Shown: positions 1-12,152, counted from the stretch's first letter. The stretch is 64,000 nucleotides of DNA from Saposhnikovia divaricata (GCA_036435485.1 CM071597.1:9541881-9605880); one strand, 5' to 3'. Notes: generated by a model from the letters alone, not told the origin. Numbers and translations: made by a program.

Positions 1-497
1 GTAAGGATAACAAAATATCTTAAGAGGATTTATGTAAAATGAAACCAGATAATTGGTCGAATTTGTTTTAATAGACTAACTATGTTGTAGCCTAATTAAA
101 GTAAAAAAGTAGTTGTGGAGGGAGTAGATTCTAATGGGTTGGGTTATCTTTTTAATGTTATTGTTTTTAATACTGTTTGAAAGTTGTCTTTATAAGTATA
201 TTCGTATAGTTTATGTTAAAGATACAGGCGAGTGGACAAGGTTTAGGGTGGTATGGCATTTTAAAAACTTAATACTGATTTGATGTTGGTATAGTTTGGA
301 AAAAGGGCTAACTAAGTTGGGTTTAAAGAAGTTTACTCTTAAATAATGAAATAATGGTACTTGTAAATTGTTTAAATGAGTTGTAGGCTATCTAAATTTT
401 ATGATGTTAATTGTTATTTGTATTTCTTACATTATTGAATATCTGCTGTCTTAAAAACACAGAAGATGGACTGAACATATGATATGATTTTTTACAG
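1..497. other. AT-rich DNA, no gene seen
   Basis: I see no ORF or recognisable element here. The next ORF begins right after a stretch reading TTTTTTACAG, which looks like a splice acceptor. Nothing upstream resembles the missing 5' part of the LINE, so the LINE similarity starts abruptly at about position 497. Confidence 0.5.
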
Positions 498-2414
498 ATG
501 ATCAACTACAATAAATCACTGTTATTATTTTCTCCAAATACCCCGGATGTGACACGCTCTCTATTTGTTGATTCACTTAATATGCAAATGACTGAAGAAA
601 TCGAAACTTATCTGGGATTACCAATGATCGGGGGAAGAAATAAAACAGTGATGTTTAGATCAATCAAGGATAAGATCTGGACGAGGCTAAATTCCTGGAG
701 GGAAACTTTATTTTCTCAGGCTGGCAAGGAAATTTTACTAAAAGCGGTCGTTCAAGCTATGCCTACCTACTTTATGTTGTGCTTCAAAATATCAGAGGGA
801 CAATGTTTGGAGATTGAGAGATTAATGGCACGTTATTGGTGGGGTTCTTTTCAGTCAACAAGAAAGATCTATTGGAAGGATTGGAAGAGTATCTGCTTAC
901 CAAAAAGTGAGGGGGGGTTAGGTTTCCGAAAATTTGTTTTATACAATCAAGCTCTACTCGCTAAACAAGCTTGGAGATTATTAATAGATCCCAATTCACT
1001 TATAGCTCAAGTATACAAAGCTAGATATTTTTCGAACACAAATTTTCTAGAGGCGAGAGAAGGAAACAACCCCTCATTGAGTTGGAGAAGTATTTGTTGG
1101 GGAAAAACTCTACTTTTAAAAGGAATTAGGAAGAGAATAGGTGATGGGAAAGACACAAAGGCGTTTTGTGATCCTTGGATACCAAGGCCACCCTCTTTCA
1201 AACCAATTTCACGAGGGCAAGAAGACAGAAAAGTAGCTGATTACATACTAGAACAGGGGAAGTGGAACGGAGACTTAATTAAACAACATTTCTTAATCCC
1301 TGATACTCAACTAATTCAAACAATCCCACTGAGTGTGTTCAATCATTCTGATTCTTGGCTTTGGCACTACACAAAAAATGGAAGTTACTCAGTGAGGAGT
1401 GGATATAAGTTAGCTACTGAAATGATTGCTTCGGATCCATCATCATCTTCAGATGTGCTTTCTGTGTGGTGGAAAGAGTTTTGGAATTTAAAAATCCCAC
1501 ATAAAATTTTACTATTCGGATGGAGAGGGTTCCATGAAATTTTACCTACAGGTGTTGGTTTAAACTCAAGAAAGATTGTAGCGAATAGTAATTGTCCCTT
1601 ATGTGGTTTTGGTAAGGATTCAAATGCACACGCGGTGTTTTGGTGTTTGTTTGCTCAAGAGTTGTGGGTATTGCTTGATTTTCCTTTTCTGGTGGGACAA
1701 AAAGAAGACATATCTTTTAAAGGAGTTTTGTTCTATGCAACTGAATTACTAGAAAAAGATGATTTTGTTAGGTTGCTAATTGGGACATGGTGTATATGGT
1801 TTGAAAGAAATAGGAGAACTCATGGGCAACAACCTAGACCTGTTCATCAAATAAAGGAATGGATAATATCTTATATTGAGGAATTGAAGATGGCACAAAG
1901 TTCTGGTGGTATGACGAGTTTGGGAGGGAATTGCACACGGCCGAATACATCGGAAATAGAGATAAATAATTTATCCATGTATGTGGACGCAGCAATATCT
2001 ACATCTAATAGAACGGTTGGTCTAGGAGCTGTAATTTTCAGTCCAAATAGGAAGATCCAGGCGACTCTTGCTAAACCTCTAGAAGGTTTATTATCTGTTT
2101 TTCACGCAGAAGCTCTAGCACTCATTGTTGGATTACGTTGGGCTCAAACTATCGGAATTCCAATCCAGAAAATTTCAACTGATTCATTAAGTTTGGTTTC
2201 TGCTTTAACGGTTGCAGAGTCGTATCACAATGAGTTGGGGATTTTGTTTAGCGATATTAAAGACTTGATGAGGAATTTCAGCAACGCCTCCATTTCACAT
2301 GTTAGTCGTAAATATAACATTGTGGCTCATAATCTGGCTAAGCAGGCCCTTCAACTAGAGGAAGAGAAATCTTGGATGAATGGAGCTACTTACCAGGACG
2401 ACACCAACTTGTAG
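498..2414 (+). CDS. 5'-truncated LINE (L1-type) ORF2: RT C-terminal part, zf-RVT, RNase H
   Basis: This 638-residue open frame matches the C-terminal half of plant non-LTR retrotransposon ORF2. Residues 1-200 resemble the region after the reverse-transcriptase active site, including YLGLP, GWR/SWRE-type and GGLGFR motifs. Residues about 320-395 form a zf-RVT domain with SNCPLCG followed by a histidine/cysteine pair (HAVFWC). Residues about 490-615 form an RNase H-like (RVT_3) domain with aspartate in YVDAA, glutamate in HAEAL, aspartate in STDS and a terminal VAHNLAK. The catalytic RT YxDD box and the endonuclease are absent, as expected for 5' truncation during target-primed insertion. The frame has no internal stop over 1.9 kb, so it is either young or retained. 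I infer a dead LINE copy; domestication cannot be excluded. Confidence 0.85.
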   Translation: MINYNKSLLLFSPNTPDVTRSLFVDSLNMQMTEEIETYLGLPMIGGRNKTVMFRSIKDKIWTRLNSWRETLFSQAGKEILLKAVVQAMPTYFMLCFKISEGQCLEIERLMARYWWGSFQSTRKIYWKDWKSICLPKSEGGLGFRKFVLYNQALLAKQAWRLLIDPNSLIAQVYKARYFSNTNFLEAREGNNPSLSWRSICWGKTLLLKGIRKRIGDGKDTKAFCDPWIPRPPSFKPISRGQEDRKVADYILEQGKWNGDLIKQHFLIPDTQLIQTIPLSVFNHSDSWLWHYTKNGSYSVRSGYKLATEMIASDPSSSSDVLSVWWKEFWNLKIPHKILLFGWRGFHEILPTGVGLNSRKIVANSNCPLCGFGKDSNAHAVFWCLFAQELWVLLDFPFLVGQKEDISFKGVLFYATELLEKDDFVRLLIGTWCIWFERNRRTHGQQPRPVHQIKEWIISYIEELKMAQSSGGMTSLGGNCTRPNTSEIEINNLSMYVDAAISTSNRTVGLGAVIFSPNRKIQATLAKPLEGLLSVFHAEALALIVGLRWAQTIGIPIQKISTDSLSLVSALTVAESYHNELGILFSDIKDLMRNFSNASISHVSRKYNIVAHNLAKQALQLEEEKSWMNGATYQDDTNL

Positions 2415-2950
2415 TATGTGATGGACAGGGTAATGTTTTTAAATTAATATGTTTTTATGGTTATTTTAAAAAAGGTGTCTTTTAATGATGGGTTATATAT
2501 TTTGCTGAGGTGAGGATAGTAGGGATGTGGTTAATTTATTTTGTCCCGAGAACTAGATAATTTACTGGGGAACCCTATTCAATTTGGCACCCCCATCCCC
2601 TGGATTTAATGCATATGAGAATTTCTTTAGTTATTCAATTTGGCTAAACTGTCATAAATTGTATCATGGGGCAGAATAAGTAGAAGTTTTTGGTTCTAGA
2701 AGAAAAGGATAGAGATTCACTGAAGGTTGCTGATCGTTGGTTAATGTATAATGTATAGTGCACTCTGATATTCATGTATCTTATTAAATTTACTTCTATC
2801 TTGAATGCTGTAAAAATTAGTAGGATAATGACTTGATAGGAGCACAGAAAAGTAGACATAGGTGTTTACCTGTCCTTAAGGTAGTTGGTGTTTTCTACTT
2901 GGTATATTTACGAATTTGAGATTGGTGTGAAATTAAAATTGTATTATTAC
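2415..2950. other. LINE 3' flank, no gene seen
   Basis: This is AT-rich sequence downstream of the LINE stop codon. I see no clear poly(A) tail or target duplication, so the 3' end of the LINE is not defined. Short open frames here have no recognisable content. Confidence 0.4.
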
Positions 2951-3746
2951 AATCGTAATAACATATTTTGTGTAGCAACTTCTGTTTTTAAATGTTCCTG
3001 GTGTCAATGTATTGTTATAGGGTAATCTCAGATTTTTAAGGAACCATATATGATTTCTGAATGCAGATTTAATATTTGGGTGATATGAGCAAGGAAAATG
3101 CTAGATTTGAACCGAAAAACATTTTGATAACATATCCTAGAGGGTCAAGTTCAATATCATCAGATGTACTTACTGGTGACATTGATGATGCAGGAAGTTA
3201 AGGTATTAATAACTGCATCTGCCAGATCAGTAACGAAGGATGAAGTGCATTCAAGAGCAGGAACACGATCCCAATGTTAATCTGGTTTTACTCAATGCTA
3301 TCAAACTCAATGTTATTCTGGTTTACGAATATAATATGCTGTAGTCCTGCAAACTTAATCGTAATAACATATTTTGCTTATACGTTTCTGCTTTTAAATG
3401 TTCCTGGTGTCAATGTATTGTTATAGGGTAATTTCGGATTTTTCAGGAATCATATATGATTTCTGAATGCTGATTTAATTTTGGGTGATATGAGCAAGAA
3501 AAATACTAGGATTGAACCAAAAAAATTTTTGATAATATATCTTAGAGGGTCAAGTTTACTGTCAACAGATGTACTTGCTGTCGACATTGCTGATGCAGGA
3601 AGTAAAGGCTTCAATAACTGCATCTGCCAGATCAGTAATGAAGGATGAAGTGCACTCAAGAATAGGAACACGACCCCAATGTTATTCTGGTTTACACAAT
3701 GTTATTCTGGATAACGAATATAATATGCTGTAGTCCTGCAAACTTA
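2951..3746 (+). repeat. Two-copy tandem duplication, period about 406 bp
   Basis: Unit 1 starts at about 2951 and unit 2 at about 3357, both with AATCGTAATAACATATTTTG. The units align through a shared TTCCTGGTGTCAATGTATTG block and end with the same TATAATATGCTGTAGTCCTG motif at about 3330 and 3719. They have diverged by scattered substitutions and small indels. The array lies directly upstream of the BBE-like fragment and may be duplicated intron or flank of that gene. Confidence 0.8.
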
Positions 3747-3816
3747 AACTGGTGACACTAAGGTCTGTACTATGTTAGTTTTGTTTTTAGTCTTGGTCCT
3801 GTTAGGTATGATGCCT

Positions 3817-4960
3817 ACTTGATTGCCTTTCGAACTGGAAAATGGATTAGTGTTTGCAGCCTTGGTCCATCTTTCAAGTAAGTCCATAACTACGAGCTAT
3901 GGTCTAAAGTTGGTGTTGGTGGGATTTTGAGTGGCGGTGGATACGGGATGTTGAGAAGGAAATATGGTTTGACTGGAGATAATGTCATCGATGATCGATT
4001 AATCGATGCTAATGGTAATATTTTAACCAGGGCAACTATGGGGGAAGATTTGTTTTGGGCAATCAGAGGAGGCGGTGGTGGAAGCTTCGGAGTTGTTGTG
4101 TCCTGGAGAGTTAACCTTGTACCTGTTCCTCCGGTTGTAACAATTTTCCAGGTTTTCAGAACTATTGAACAAGATATGACTAATATTTTCTACAAGTGGC
4201 AGTCTGTTGCTCCTCTGTTTCCTAAAGAACTTGATATCAGGTAGGAGACCTATAGCTGTCCTTGAATTGATTAGAAAAATCGATTGTCAATTGAATTTAA
4301 GTTTATTCAGTAAAGTAGGAAATTAGTTGATATATATGCTTTTGATCCAACTAACAAAGTTTTCTGACAGGTGCAACGGAAATGTCATATTGGGCGAAAA
4401 TAGCACCAGGTCCGATAATAAGACAGTACGAATGAGCTTCGAGTCATTGTACCTTGGATCAGCCAGTGAAGCTCTTGCAACAATCGAAGAACAATTTCCA
4501 GAGTTGGGATTAGTTAAAGAAGATCTCATCGAAGTTAGCTACATCCAATCTATGGTATTTTGAGTGGCGGTTTCCATACAATGCACCACCAGAAATTTTA
4601 TTAAACAAAACCATTTTACCACGTCCTGCATTCAAAGGAAGATCAGATTTCTTCAAGCAACCAATGCCCGTAGAAGGATTACTAGGCGTGTGGGATTACA
4701 TGTTTCCAACTTCCCGACAACCAAGCATTTTTACAGTACACTCCCTTCGGTGGCAGAAGGTCCGAAAGCTCAGAAACAGCCTTTGGTGTACAAGTTATGC
4801 AACAGGGAGTACAAGTTATGCGCAGGCTAGCCAATGGGAGAAACGTTTACTTTGGTGTTAATTTTGATAGGTTGGTTGCAGTGAAGTTGGTGTTTGATCA
4901 TACGAACTTCTTTAGGCACGTGCAGTGTATCCCTGTTTTTTCACTTTGGTCCGATTTGTA
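3817..4960 (+). pseudogene. Berberine-bridge-enzyme-like (FAD-linked oxidase) pseudogene fragment
   Basis: The family are secreted or vacuolar flavoprotein oxidases with an N-terminal FAD-binding PCMH domain and a C-terminal BBE domain. Positions 3905-4240 encode the core of the FAD domain: a GVGG-x-LSGGGYG run, RKYGL-x-x-DNVID, GEDLFWAIRGGGG and SFGVV. A second piece at 4370-4560 matches the middle region (ESLYLG, EEQFPELGL). After a frame change at about 4557 a third piece (4560-4720) carries a KGRSDFF and EGLLGVWDYMF block. A final piece at about 4840-4945 matches the C-terminal NFDRLVAVK and FFRHVQ-IP signature. The N-terminus with the covalent FAD His/Cys site is missing, and roughly a hundred residues are missing between the third and fourth pieces. 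It is clearly dead. Confidence 0.85.
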
Positions 4961-5799
4961 GATTGGTTTCTTAATTTATGCTTGTATTTTAAGTTTATTT
5001 AATAAATTGTTTGTGTTTGTTTCGGAGATTAGATGTAATTTACGCTTTATCTAATAAAATATGACTCTAGCATTTTTCATAAAGTGCTACGGACCCCAAA
5101 TTAAATCCCAAAAAGAGTTCCTAAATGATGTGGAAACAACTAATTTTTACTTTAATTAGGCTAAAACATAGTAATTAAAGAGCTTAATTTTAATTTGCAG
5201 AAAATCTCAAAAACTTTTATTATGACTGTTTAATATCTACACTTCTATGTCCCCACCCCCGATTAGCATTTATATGTCTGGTTGAGGATATATATTGCTG
5301 GTATGTTACTTAAAGACACAATCCATCACTGACCTTTTGTTTTCGAAAGGTTCCCTCGTTAAGGTCTTTGTGTCTTCCATTCATATCTGAATGTTGCTAA
5401 ACACTTTTTTCTATTTTGTCTCAATGTTTTCTTTCTTTTGTTGAAATATAACTAATAAGGAAAATAATTATTTTAAAGGAAATTAACTAGTTTAAATAAA
5501 CAAAATTATCTGCAGGTTAGCTAGTTTTAAGTGCCTAACCAAAGGATTATCCTTTGGTTGGTTCTAAATATAATATTTGTTAGCTAAGATAGACTTTATT
5601 CTTATATAGCATATAATGGTGTTTAAGGGGTTATGATTTTTATCATGGATGGGCCGTTTGTAGTTGTCGAACTACTTTTTACTACTAATCAAAAGGGAAC
5701 TATTTAGAAAGATGTATAATATTTGCAGGCTACTGTGCTTAATAATAGTTTGCTTATGTCTTTTGAAAAAGGGTGCTAATAATAGTTTTGTTGTGTGAT
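4961..5799. other. AT-rich intergenic DNA, no gene seen
   Basis: This is the downstream flank of the BBE-like fragment. I find no coding similarity and no clear terminal repeats. Confidence 0.4.
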
Positions 5800-6256
5800 T
5801 TGGTGTTTCTTCAGGTTCATGGAAGGGAAAGTAAAAAAGATTATGGTTGAAAGCAGAATGAAGAGAATGAGGAGATATGGTTATGGGAGGAACAGGGAGA
5901 ATTAACAGTTTTATCAGTTGAGAGCTTATCGATGTATTGTTGGAGGGTGAGGCACTCTTTTTTCCCACTCGAGTTTTTTTCCCATTGGGTTTTGCTCTTG
6001 TGGGGTTTTTAACGAGGCCTACCTATGAATGGAGTCTTCTTTTCGGATATAGGGGTGATATTGTCTAAACTTCCGGAGGAATCTCTTTCTCATGGTAGTC
6101 GTAATTTAGGTTACGACCCATGGATTGGTTAAGCATACCTTTCGGTTAGATGATTAGCTTGTATATAGAAAGAATGTCTCTTTTTGTTTTGTCCCTTCCG
6201 GATTTTGTATCTCTCTTTTAAATGAAATTTATTTCATTTTGCAAAAAAAAAAAAAT
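5800..6256 (+). mobile_element. Possible 3' tail of a retroelement ending in poly(A)
   Basis: A GT-rich stretch (5960-6020) reads like the low-complexity 3' regions common in plant LINE and retroelement transcripts, with repeated CCCATTGGGTTTT-type and GTGGGGTTTTTAACGAGG-type phrases. It ends in a run of A residues at about 6244-6256, preceded by ATTTCATTTTGC. A terminal A-run after such sequence suggests a polyadenylated, target-primed insertion. No coding domain is attached, so this is a tentative call. Confidence 0.4.
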
Positions 6257-6335
6257 TAAGAATCTAAAAAATATAATTGATATTCTGAGACATGTAAAGT
6301 GTCACTAAAATGATTGTATAGAAATATTCTGATCT

Positions 6336-6414
6336 GCGCTTAAATGTAATTGATTTGGAAAGATATTGTTATTCATATATATTGCACTTAAATGTAATTG
6401 ATTTGGAAAGATTC
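6336..6414 (+). repeat. Short tandem duplication, period 48 bp
   Basis: The phrase GCRCTTAAATGTAATTGATT starts at 6336 and again at 6384, and both copies continue into TGGAAAGAT. Two units only. Confidence 0.75.
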
Positions 6415-6542
6415 TAACGACACGGTTAGTGTCATTCACATTAATATATACAGAAATTAGATTTGTCCATAAATAAACAAAATTTTCCTCTAATTTTTCA
6501 CCAAAATATTGATTACTATCCAAAAATATAAAATTAAGTACA

Positions 6543-6547
6543 TTAAT
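6543..6547. repeat. Target-site duplication (left) of the outer chromovirus
   Basis: TTAAT directly precedes the TGTGACAG start of the left LTR. The same five bases follow the right LTR at 42613-42617. Confidence 0.9.
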
Positions 6548-7821
6548 TGTGACAGCCCTAGATTCGGGGTCAGGAATCCAGGTCATCACTGTCTAATTTC
6601 CATTTAACTATATTATACCTTTGGCACTCTGAATATTTTAAGTAACATTTTATACTCACACCACTGACCCCACACTTATAACATTACACACCAGTCATAT
6701 GCTCAGAGAACAACATCCATCAATAACAACAATTAAGATAAAATTATTATTACAAACCCAGAATACCATTTAAGTAGTGTTGTTGAATAAAGCTTCTACA
6801 AGAAGCATATCAACAACCAAAAGTATATTACATTAACCTTCTTAATTAACTTACATACGTCTACTCATACCTTGAACATATATAGATAAGCTACCTCTGG
6901 AATAGGTGACAACTCTCTATCATATAGTCCTGCCCTTACCCTCTTCCGGGGTGTTGTGCGACGTATCGGTGACATCTGATATAGTTGTTATATAAACATA
7001 AGCAAGAGTGAGCTATAATAGCTCAGCAAGATAAAGTTTTTAAACCATTATGAAGTAAAACATTTAATCATTTCATAACAATCCCGGAAACATTTGTTAT
7101 CTGTAAAGCGAACAATATTCCAATATAATATAAACGATGAAATTACAAGGTAAATAAATAAATTATTTCCATAAGAAGCTATATCTTGTTTGCGCAGTAA
7201 TACACCAACATAAACTTGCTTGTCATTCATTTTTACAATACTTCCCTTTATTTATAAAAAAATATAATCTCAGTTCTCTTCTAATCATTTAACACATTCC
7301 ATTGTTACCTGCCATTTCCTTCTTTTCAAGGTGTCATTATAATATGTTTGCCAACAATTTCTTTTAGAATTTTGGGGATCTTCCCTGTAGCCAGATACGT
7401 CAGGACGATGATCAGTCGCCCTAACCGTACCTATTCCCTGTTTACTACTAGTAGAAGGAATGATCCTCTCCGGTTACCATCCCTTGAGGAAAGTTCTCCA
7501 CAATCCTCCTTCGGCAACACATGGGCCAGAATAGAATGTTGAATGCTAGACTGAATTAAACTCAGCCCCCAATGTCAAAATCCCCATTATAAAAGTCGTT
7601 ATTCCATTTTATTCTGATGGACACCCCTTTTTCAATTCCATTATTCCATTTCCATTTTACCCTTTTAATAAATTCTGAATAAACTTCAGAGAAAAGATTT
7701 CTGAAGAATATGATTTGAAAGAGTTTGACCAGGGAGCCTTATATACTAAAGAAACCCTTGACTTTTAAAATCATATAAGGTACTTTTAATATTCTTTAAA
7801 ATAACTTAAAGAAAATATTCC

Positions 7822-7858
<37 letters not shown>

Positions 7859-9934
7859 CATGTTCGTGTTTATACCAGTAGGTACTTGTTTTCTTATTCA
7901 TAATATTATCATACCTTTATTTACTCCATCCCTATGGCTCCCGATCACTCATAAGTATAATTTATCACCATAATCCTATATATATATGATATAACCCCTT
8001 TTTATCCATATCCATATCAAGTAAGAACAGGAATCAGGGAAATATGTCCCTAGCAGTATAATGCTCACAGAGCCACATATATACCTAGCAAAAATCAGTT
8101 TCCAAGAACCTTATAATTTATCAAAGTAAAGATATAAGAAATCTTGCCTTGGTCTCTAAGTCGGGTAGAAGCGATCCGAGGTTCGTTTCGAGTATCTATA
8201 GAAACGAAAGAATCACCGTTAGAAATATATCCCATTATATCTCAATAATACTTGACACAATTACATTAACCACTTAGTAGGTATTCAAGCCGTAAAGGGT
8301 TTAAGTCGGCCATTTACTCCAGAAGATTACATTTTATTATCCTTTGCCCGTTTAAGGGGTATTCCACTAGCATACCCCGGACCTAAACATTTTTATAAAA
8401 TCGAAAAATTATCTTACTAAAATAAGGTCTTTTCCCACACCTGCCTTATGGCCTCTATTATTTAATTATCAAGATTCGCAACTGAATTTCTTATGCTAAG
8501 GGAGTTCAATTGAAATTACGAACTCGCACTTACGTTTTCGAATCACCTTTACGACTTTGGCCATATCTTCTAAACCGTTCATCAGATTTTTACGTTATTT
8601 ATATCAAAACGATCCATGAACTAAGCTCTATCTTATTATGATCAGTTGATACATCCTACTGAGCTTGACCAGTTCGATATTGTCTGCCTTAAACAAGATA
8701 GTTTATGTTTTAACGAAAATCGGGCATTATAACGGCTATACTTTCATACTTTCCAAATTTTCACCCCTCCAAACTCATCATCCAACACATATCTCAATTC
8801 ATTCACCATGTGGTCATCATACCAGCCATGGTTAAAACCACAATACACATCCATATCCAATCAAAACACTTATAAACACTTATATAACCATGATTTCATA
8901 CTTTATACCAATCTAACATAAAAACCAACCATAAACTCAAGATTCAAGCTAGGGTTTCAAATGGTATACCTTCCTTGGAGTGTTTACAAGCCTTAATAAA
9001 CTTTTATAGTTCTTGTATCATCTTAGTATAGCTTAGATCATTCAAAGAAATCAAGAAAACAAAGTTAGTTCTTGAAAATTACTATTCATCACTATTCATC
9101 CATCAACTTTGATGAATTTATTAACTATGTAAATGAAGTTTGTTTGCTCTCAAATTTGGTACATACCTTAGTCTATACCTATACAAGCTCCAATAATTTT
9201 CCCTTGAATTGTAGTTGCTTGAAGCTAAGGTTTTGATCTTCCTTTTTCTTGGTGAATAGTAACTTGGCCGAATGGTTCCTTTTGTGGGGAAGATGATGAT
9301 TTTTATTTTGATTTGGCAAGAGTCTAGAGCTTGGTAGATTTTTAGTGGTTTGTTTATATATTTATCAAGTAATTTCCTTGATAATCCTTGGCTAATGTTA
9401 GTGGAAATTGGCCTAACTTGGTGATGTCATGCATGATGTCATGTAGCTTACACAATAATCTTGTTTTTGATTTTCTAATTAATATGTTAATGATTTTGGT
9501 AATTAATAATGTGGTATATATATCCTTGTTATGATGTTAATCTTGGTTATTTGGTTTTTTTCATACTCGTTTAATCCCGATTCGTTTATTAATCCAAGTT
9601 CCTGTGGTAATCCTTTTGTTTTGTTCATTTCTAGGGTTTAACCTAATTCCGTCAAATTTCATATAATATAAATCCTTTTAAAATCTTCACATTCCTTAAT
9701 ATCCAATGCATTAAGGGCTAATTTGAAATCGAAAATCTTTAGAGTCCATACTCGAGAATCTTGAAAATCCGTGATCATTTCCAGTCACTCATTTTCATAG
9801 TACAACAATAATATGATTTCAACTCGTTCATTTTCTGATTTGCACATAGAGTAATTTCATATCTTTTTCCATAAATCCATAAAATTACTATTCATTGAGA
9901 TACTGTAGCATTAGAAAAATTAGGGAATATCACA
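6548..9934 (-). repeat. 3' LTR of the outer chromovirus (3387 bp)
   Basis: It matches 39200-42612 along almost its full length with scattered substitutions. It begins TGTGACAG and ends ATATCACA on the plus strand. An expanded TA run sits at about 7830-7857 that is short in the other LTR. A small open frame at 7348-7542 occurs in both LTRs but has no recognisable content, so I do not call it a gene. Confidence 0.93.
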
Positions 9935-9947
9935 GTCTCCCTCCCTT
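9935..9947 (-). promoter_or_regulatory. Polypurine tract of the outer chromovirus
   Basis: On the minus strand, AAGGGAGGGAGAC abuts the TGTGATATT start of the 3' LTR. This is the expected plus-strand priming site. Confidence 0.85.
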
Positions 9948-11022
9948 AAAAGGATCCCGTCCCGGAATCATGTTAGCTAGAAATAGTTGTGGATACTTTT
10001 CTCGCATAGTACTTTCTAATTCCCATGTGGCTTCTTCTATTCTTCGATTTTTCCAGAGCACTTTAAATATTGGAATGGTCTTATTTCTTAGCACTTGCTC
10101 TTTACGATCAATAATCTCTACTGGCTTTTTCACATAAGTTAGATTTGGTTGTATATCCTCAACTTCATATTCCAAAACGTGACTAGCATTAGGTCTACAC
10201 TCTTTTAACAGAGATACGTGAAACACATTATGAATATGTTGCAAATTTGGAGGTAGCGCTAATTCATAGGCAACCTTTCCCACTCGCTTAAGAACTTCAA
10301 AAGGACCAATAAACCTAGGACTTAATTTTCCCTTCTTGCCAAACCGCATCGATCCTTTCCATGGGGACACTTTTAACATGACATAATCTCTTACTTCATA
10401 TTCCCTATCTTTACGTTTTAGATCTGCATATTTCCTTTGTCTATCCTGAGCTACTGCCAGGCGTCCCTTGATTAAACTTACTGTGTCTTTTGTCTTTTGA
10501 ACTAATTCAGGACCCAAAATCTTTCGTTCGCCTACTTCCTCCCAACATAAAGGAGATCGACATCTATGACCATATGAAGCTTCATATGGTGGCATCCCTA
10601 TGCTTGAATGATAACTATTATTATAGGCAAACTCAATCAACGGCAGATGATCATCCCAACTCCCTTTAAAATCTAGGGAACAGACTCTTAACATATCCTC
10701 TAATGTTTGAATGGTCCTCTCACTCTGTCCATCCGTTTGTGGGTGATATGCGGTACTCATGTTCAATTTGGTTCCCACACATTCTTGAAAACTCCTCCAG
10801 AATCTAGAATTAAATATTGGATCCCTATCTGATACAATAGTTACAGGAACCCCATGCCTTACTATGATCTCTTTCAGGTATATGTCTACAAGCTTGTCGA
10901 TCGAATACCTCTCATTGATCGGAAGAAAATGGGCTGATTTGGTTAATCGATCTACAATTACCCATATAGCATCGTGGTTGGTTTTAGTTCTTGGTAATCC
11001 TACTACAAAGTCCATAGCGATA

Positions 11023-11027
11023 TGTTC
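11023..11027. repeat. Target-site duplication (left) of the Athila-like element
   Basis: TGTTC precedes the TGATGTGTAAAA start of the left LTR and is repeated at 35251-35255 after the right LTR. It lies inside the chromovirus integrase codons. Confidence 0.9.
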
Positions 11028-12138
11028 TGATGTGTAAAATAACTGCAAGTGCACAGTGGTTAATTGTAGCAAATACAGGTCGATCCACAGAGACTATGAA
11101 TTTTCAAAACCCTAATAATTAAATCAGGCGAACTAGACAAATAGGTTTGAGATGAGTTTTAATTAACCTAATTAAACTAATTAACAAAGATTATCAAATA
11201 ATATGGAAAACCTAGGAATCCGAATCCGTTAATCAATCACAATTAATATCAACTCGCCCTAAAATCAATCCTCTTTTCTTCACAAATAAGATATATCAAT
11301 CAACGGGACAAGCATATACTATGAAACTTGTTATCGAATAATAACCTATCAAAACTTCAAGGAGCAAGCATAGGCTATGAAAAACAAATCCGGTAACAAT
11401 AATATATCAAAATCACTTTGTCAATTGATCAATTAAGCACCAAGAAAAATAATGAGAATCAATTAATAGGAACGAGAATAAATCAAGAATAATTAAATCA
11501 ACTTCATCTTCATCCTAGGGCAAGAGATTTAGCTAGACATAATTATAATATAAAACAGTTGATGTAAAAGTTAATAATATGAAACATAAAACCAGGACAA
11601 TTTAACGGAGTACGTGATGATTTAATGAACTAACAAAACCAATGAACTAATATGAAAGTACATACAGGTTGATCGTAATGACCTTAATAATTAATAATAA
11701 TATAAAGCATGCACGGCAGACGGAAGCAAAGGAATTGGCAAGTCAAAACCGAAAATCAACTAAACTTAAATAAAATAAATCAAAGACTCGAAGCAAGTAA
11801 ATTACAAGAAATCTAGGTGTCAAAAGTGGTTCTCAAATACAAGAGAGGAGCCCCATATATATAGGGAAAAACTTGGGCTTGGGTCTTTTAATTACAATCC
11901 GATCTTGAATATAATTTCTTCAATTTCCTTTTCTTCTCGGATAAGTATTCGATTTTTCCTCCAATTTCTTTGACTTCAAGAATTTTCCACCTCCTTTCCC
12001 TTTTTGCACCTTTTCCTGCTAGAAATCTGTTTTTATTTATTTTCCTACAAAACAAAATAAAACAATTTATTAATTAATAAAATTACGAAAACGGACATAA
12101 ATTAGGTATTAAAAATATGATGAATCATGGACCTATCA
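11028..12138 (-). repeat. 3' LTR of the Athila-like element (1111 bp)
   Basis: It is nearly identical to 34140-35250, with the same length and about five differences by eye. On the minus strand it starts TGATAGGTCC and ends in CA. A TATATATA block at about 11855-11863 is a candidate promoter TATA box, functional in principle only from the 5' copy. Confidence 0.95.
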
Positions 12139-12152
12139 AATGCCCCCATACC
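12139..12152 (-). promoter_or_regulatory. Polypurine tract of the Athila-like element
   Basis: The minus strand reads GGTATGGGGGCATT immediately before the 3' LTR. Confidence 0.85.

Larger units (their letters stand above)
9930..11027 (-). pseudogene. Chromovirus integrase, catalytic core to chromodomain (3' part, cut by insertion)
   Basis: Integrase inserts retroelement cDNA; in chromoviruses the C-terminal chromodomain is thought to guide it to chromatin. The first acidic residue is in MDFVVGLP, the second in VSDRDPIF and the glutamate in GQSERTIQ, so the DDE triad is present. A GKLSPRFIGPFEVL block and a C-terminal FKVLWKNR...EATWE block, typical of the chromodomain, follow. The 5' end is cut by the Athila-like insertion at 11028; the rest of integrase is at 35256-35657. 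The frame runs through the polypurine tract and its TGA lies in the first bases of the LTR. The open frame upstream of position 11022 is inserted DNA, not integrase. Confidence 0.9.

Noticed and set aside
7348..7542. Open frame conserved in both chromovirus LTRs (also at 39972-40166)
   Set aside because: Conservation is explained by LTR duplication. The predicted peptide has no recognisable features and lies inside non-coding LTR.
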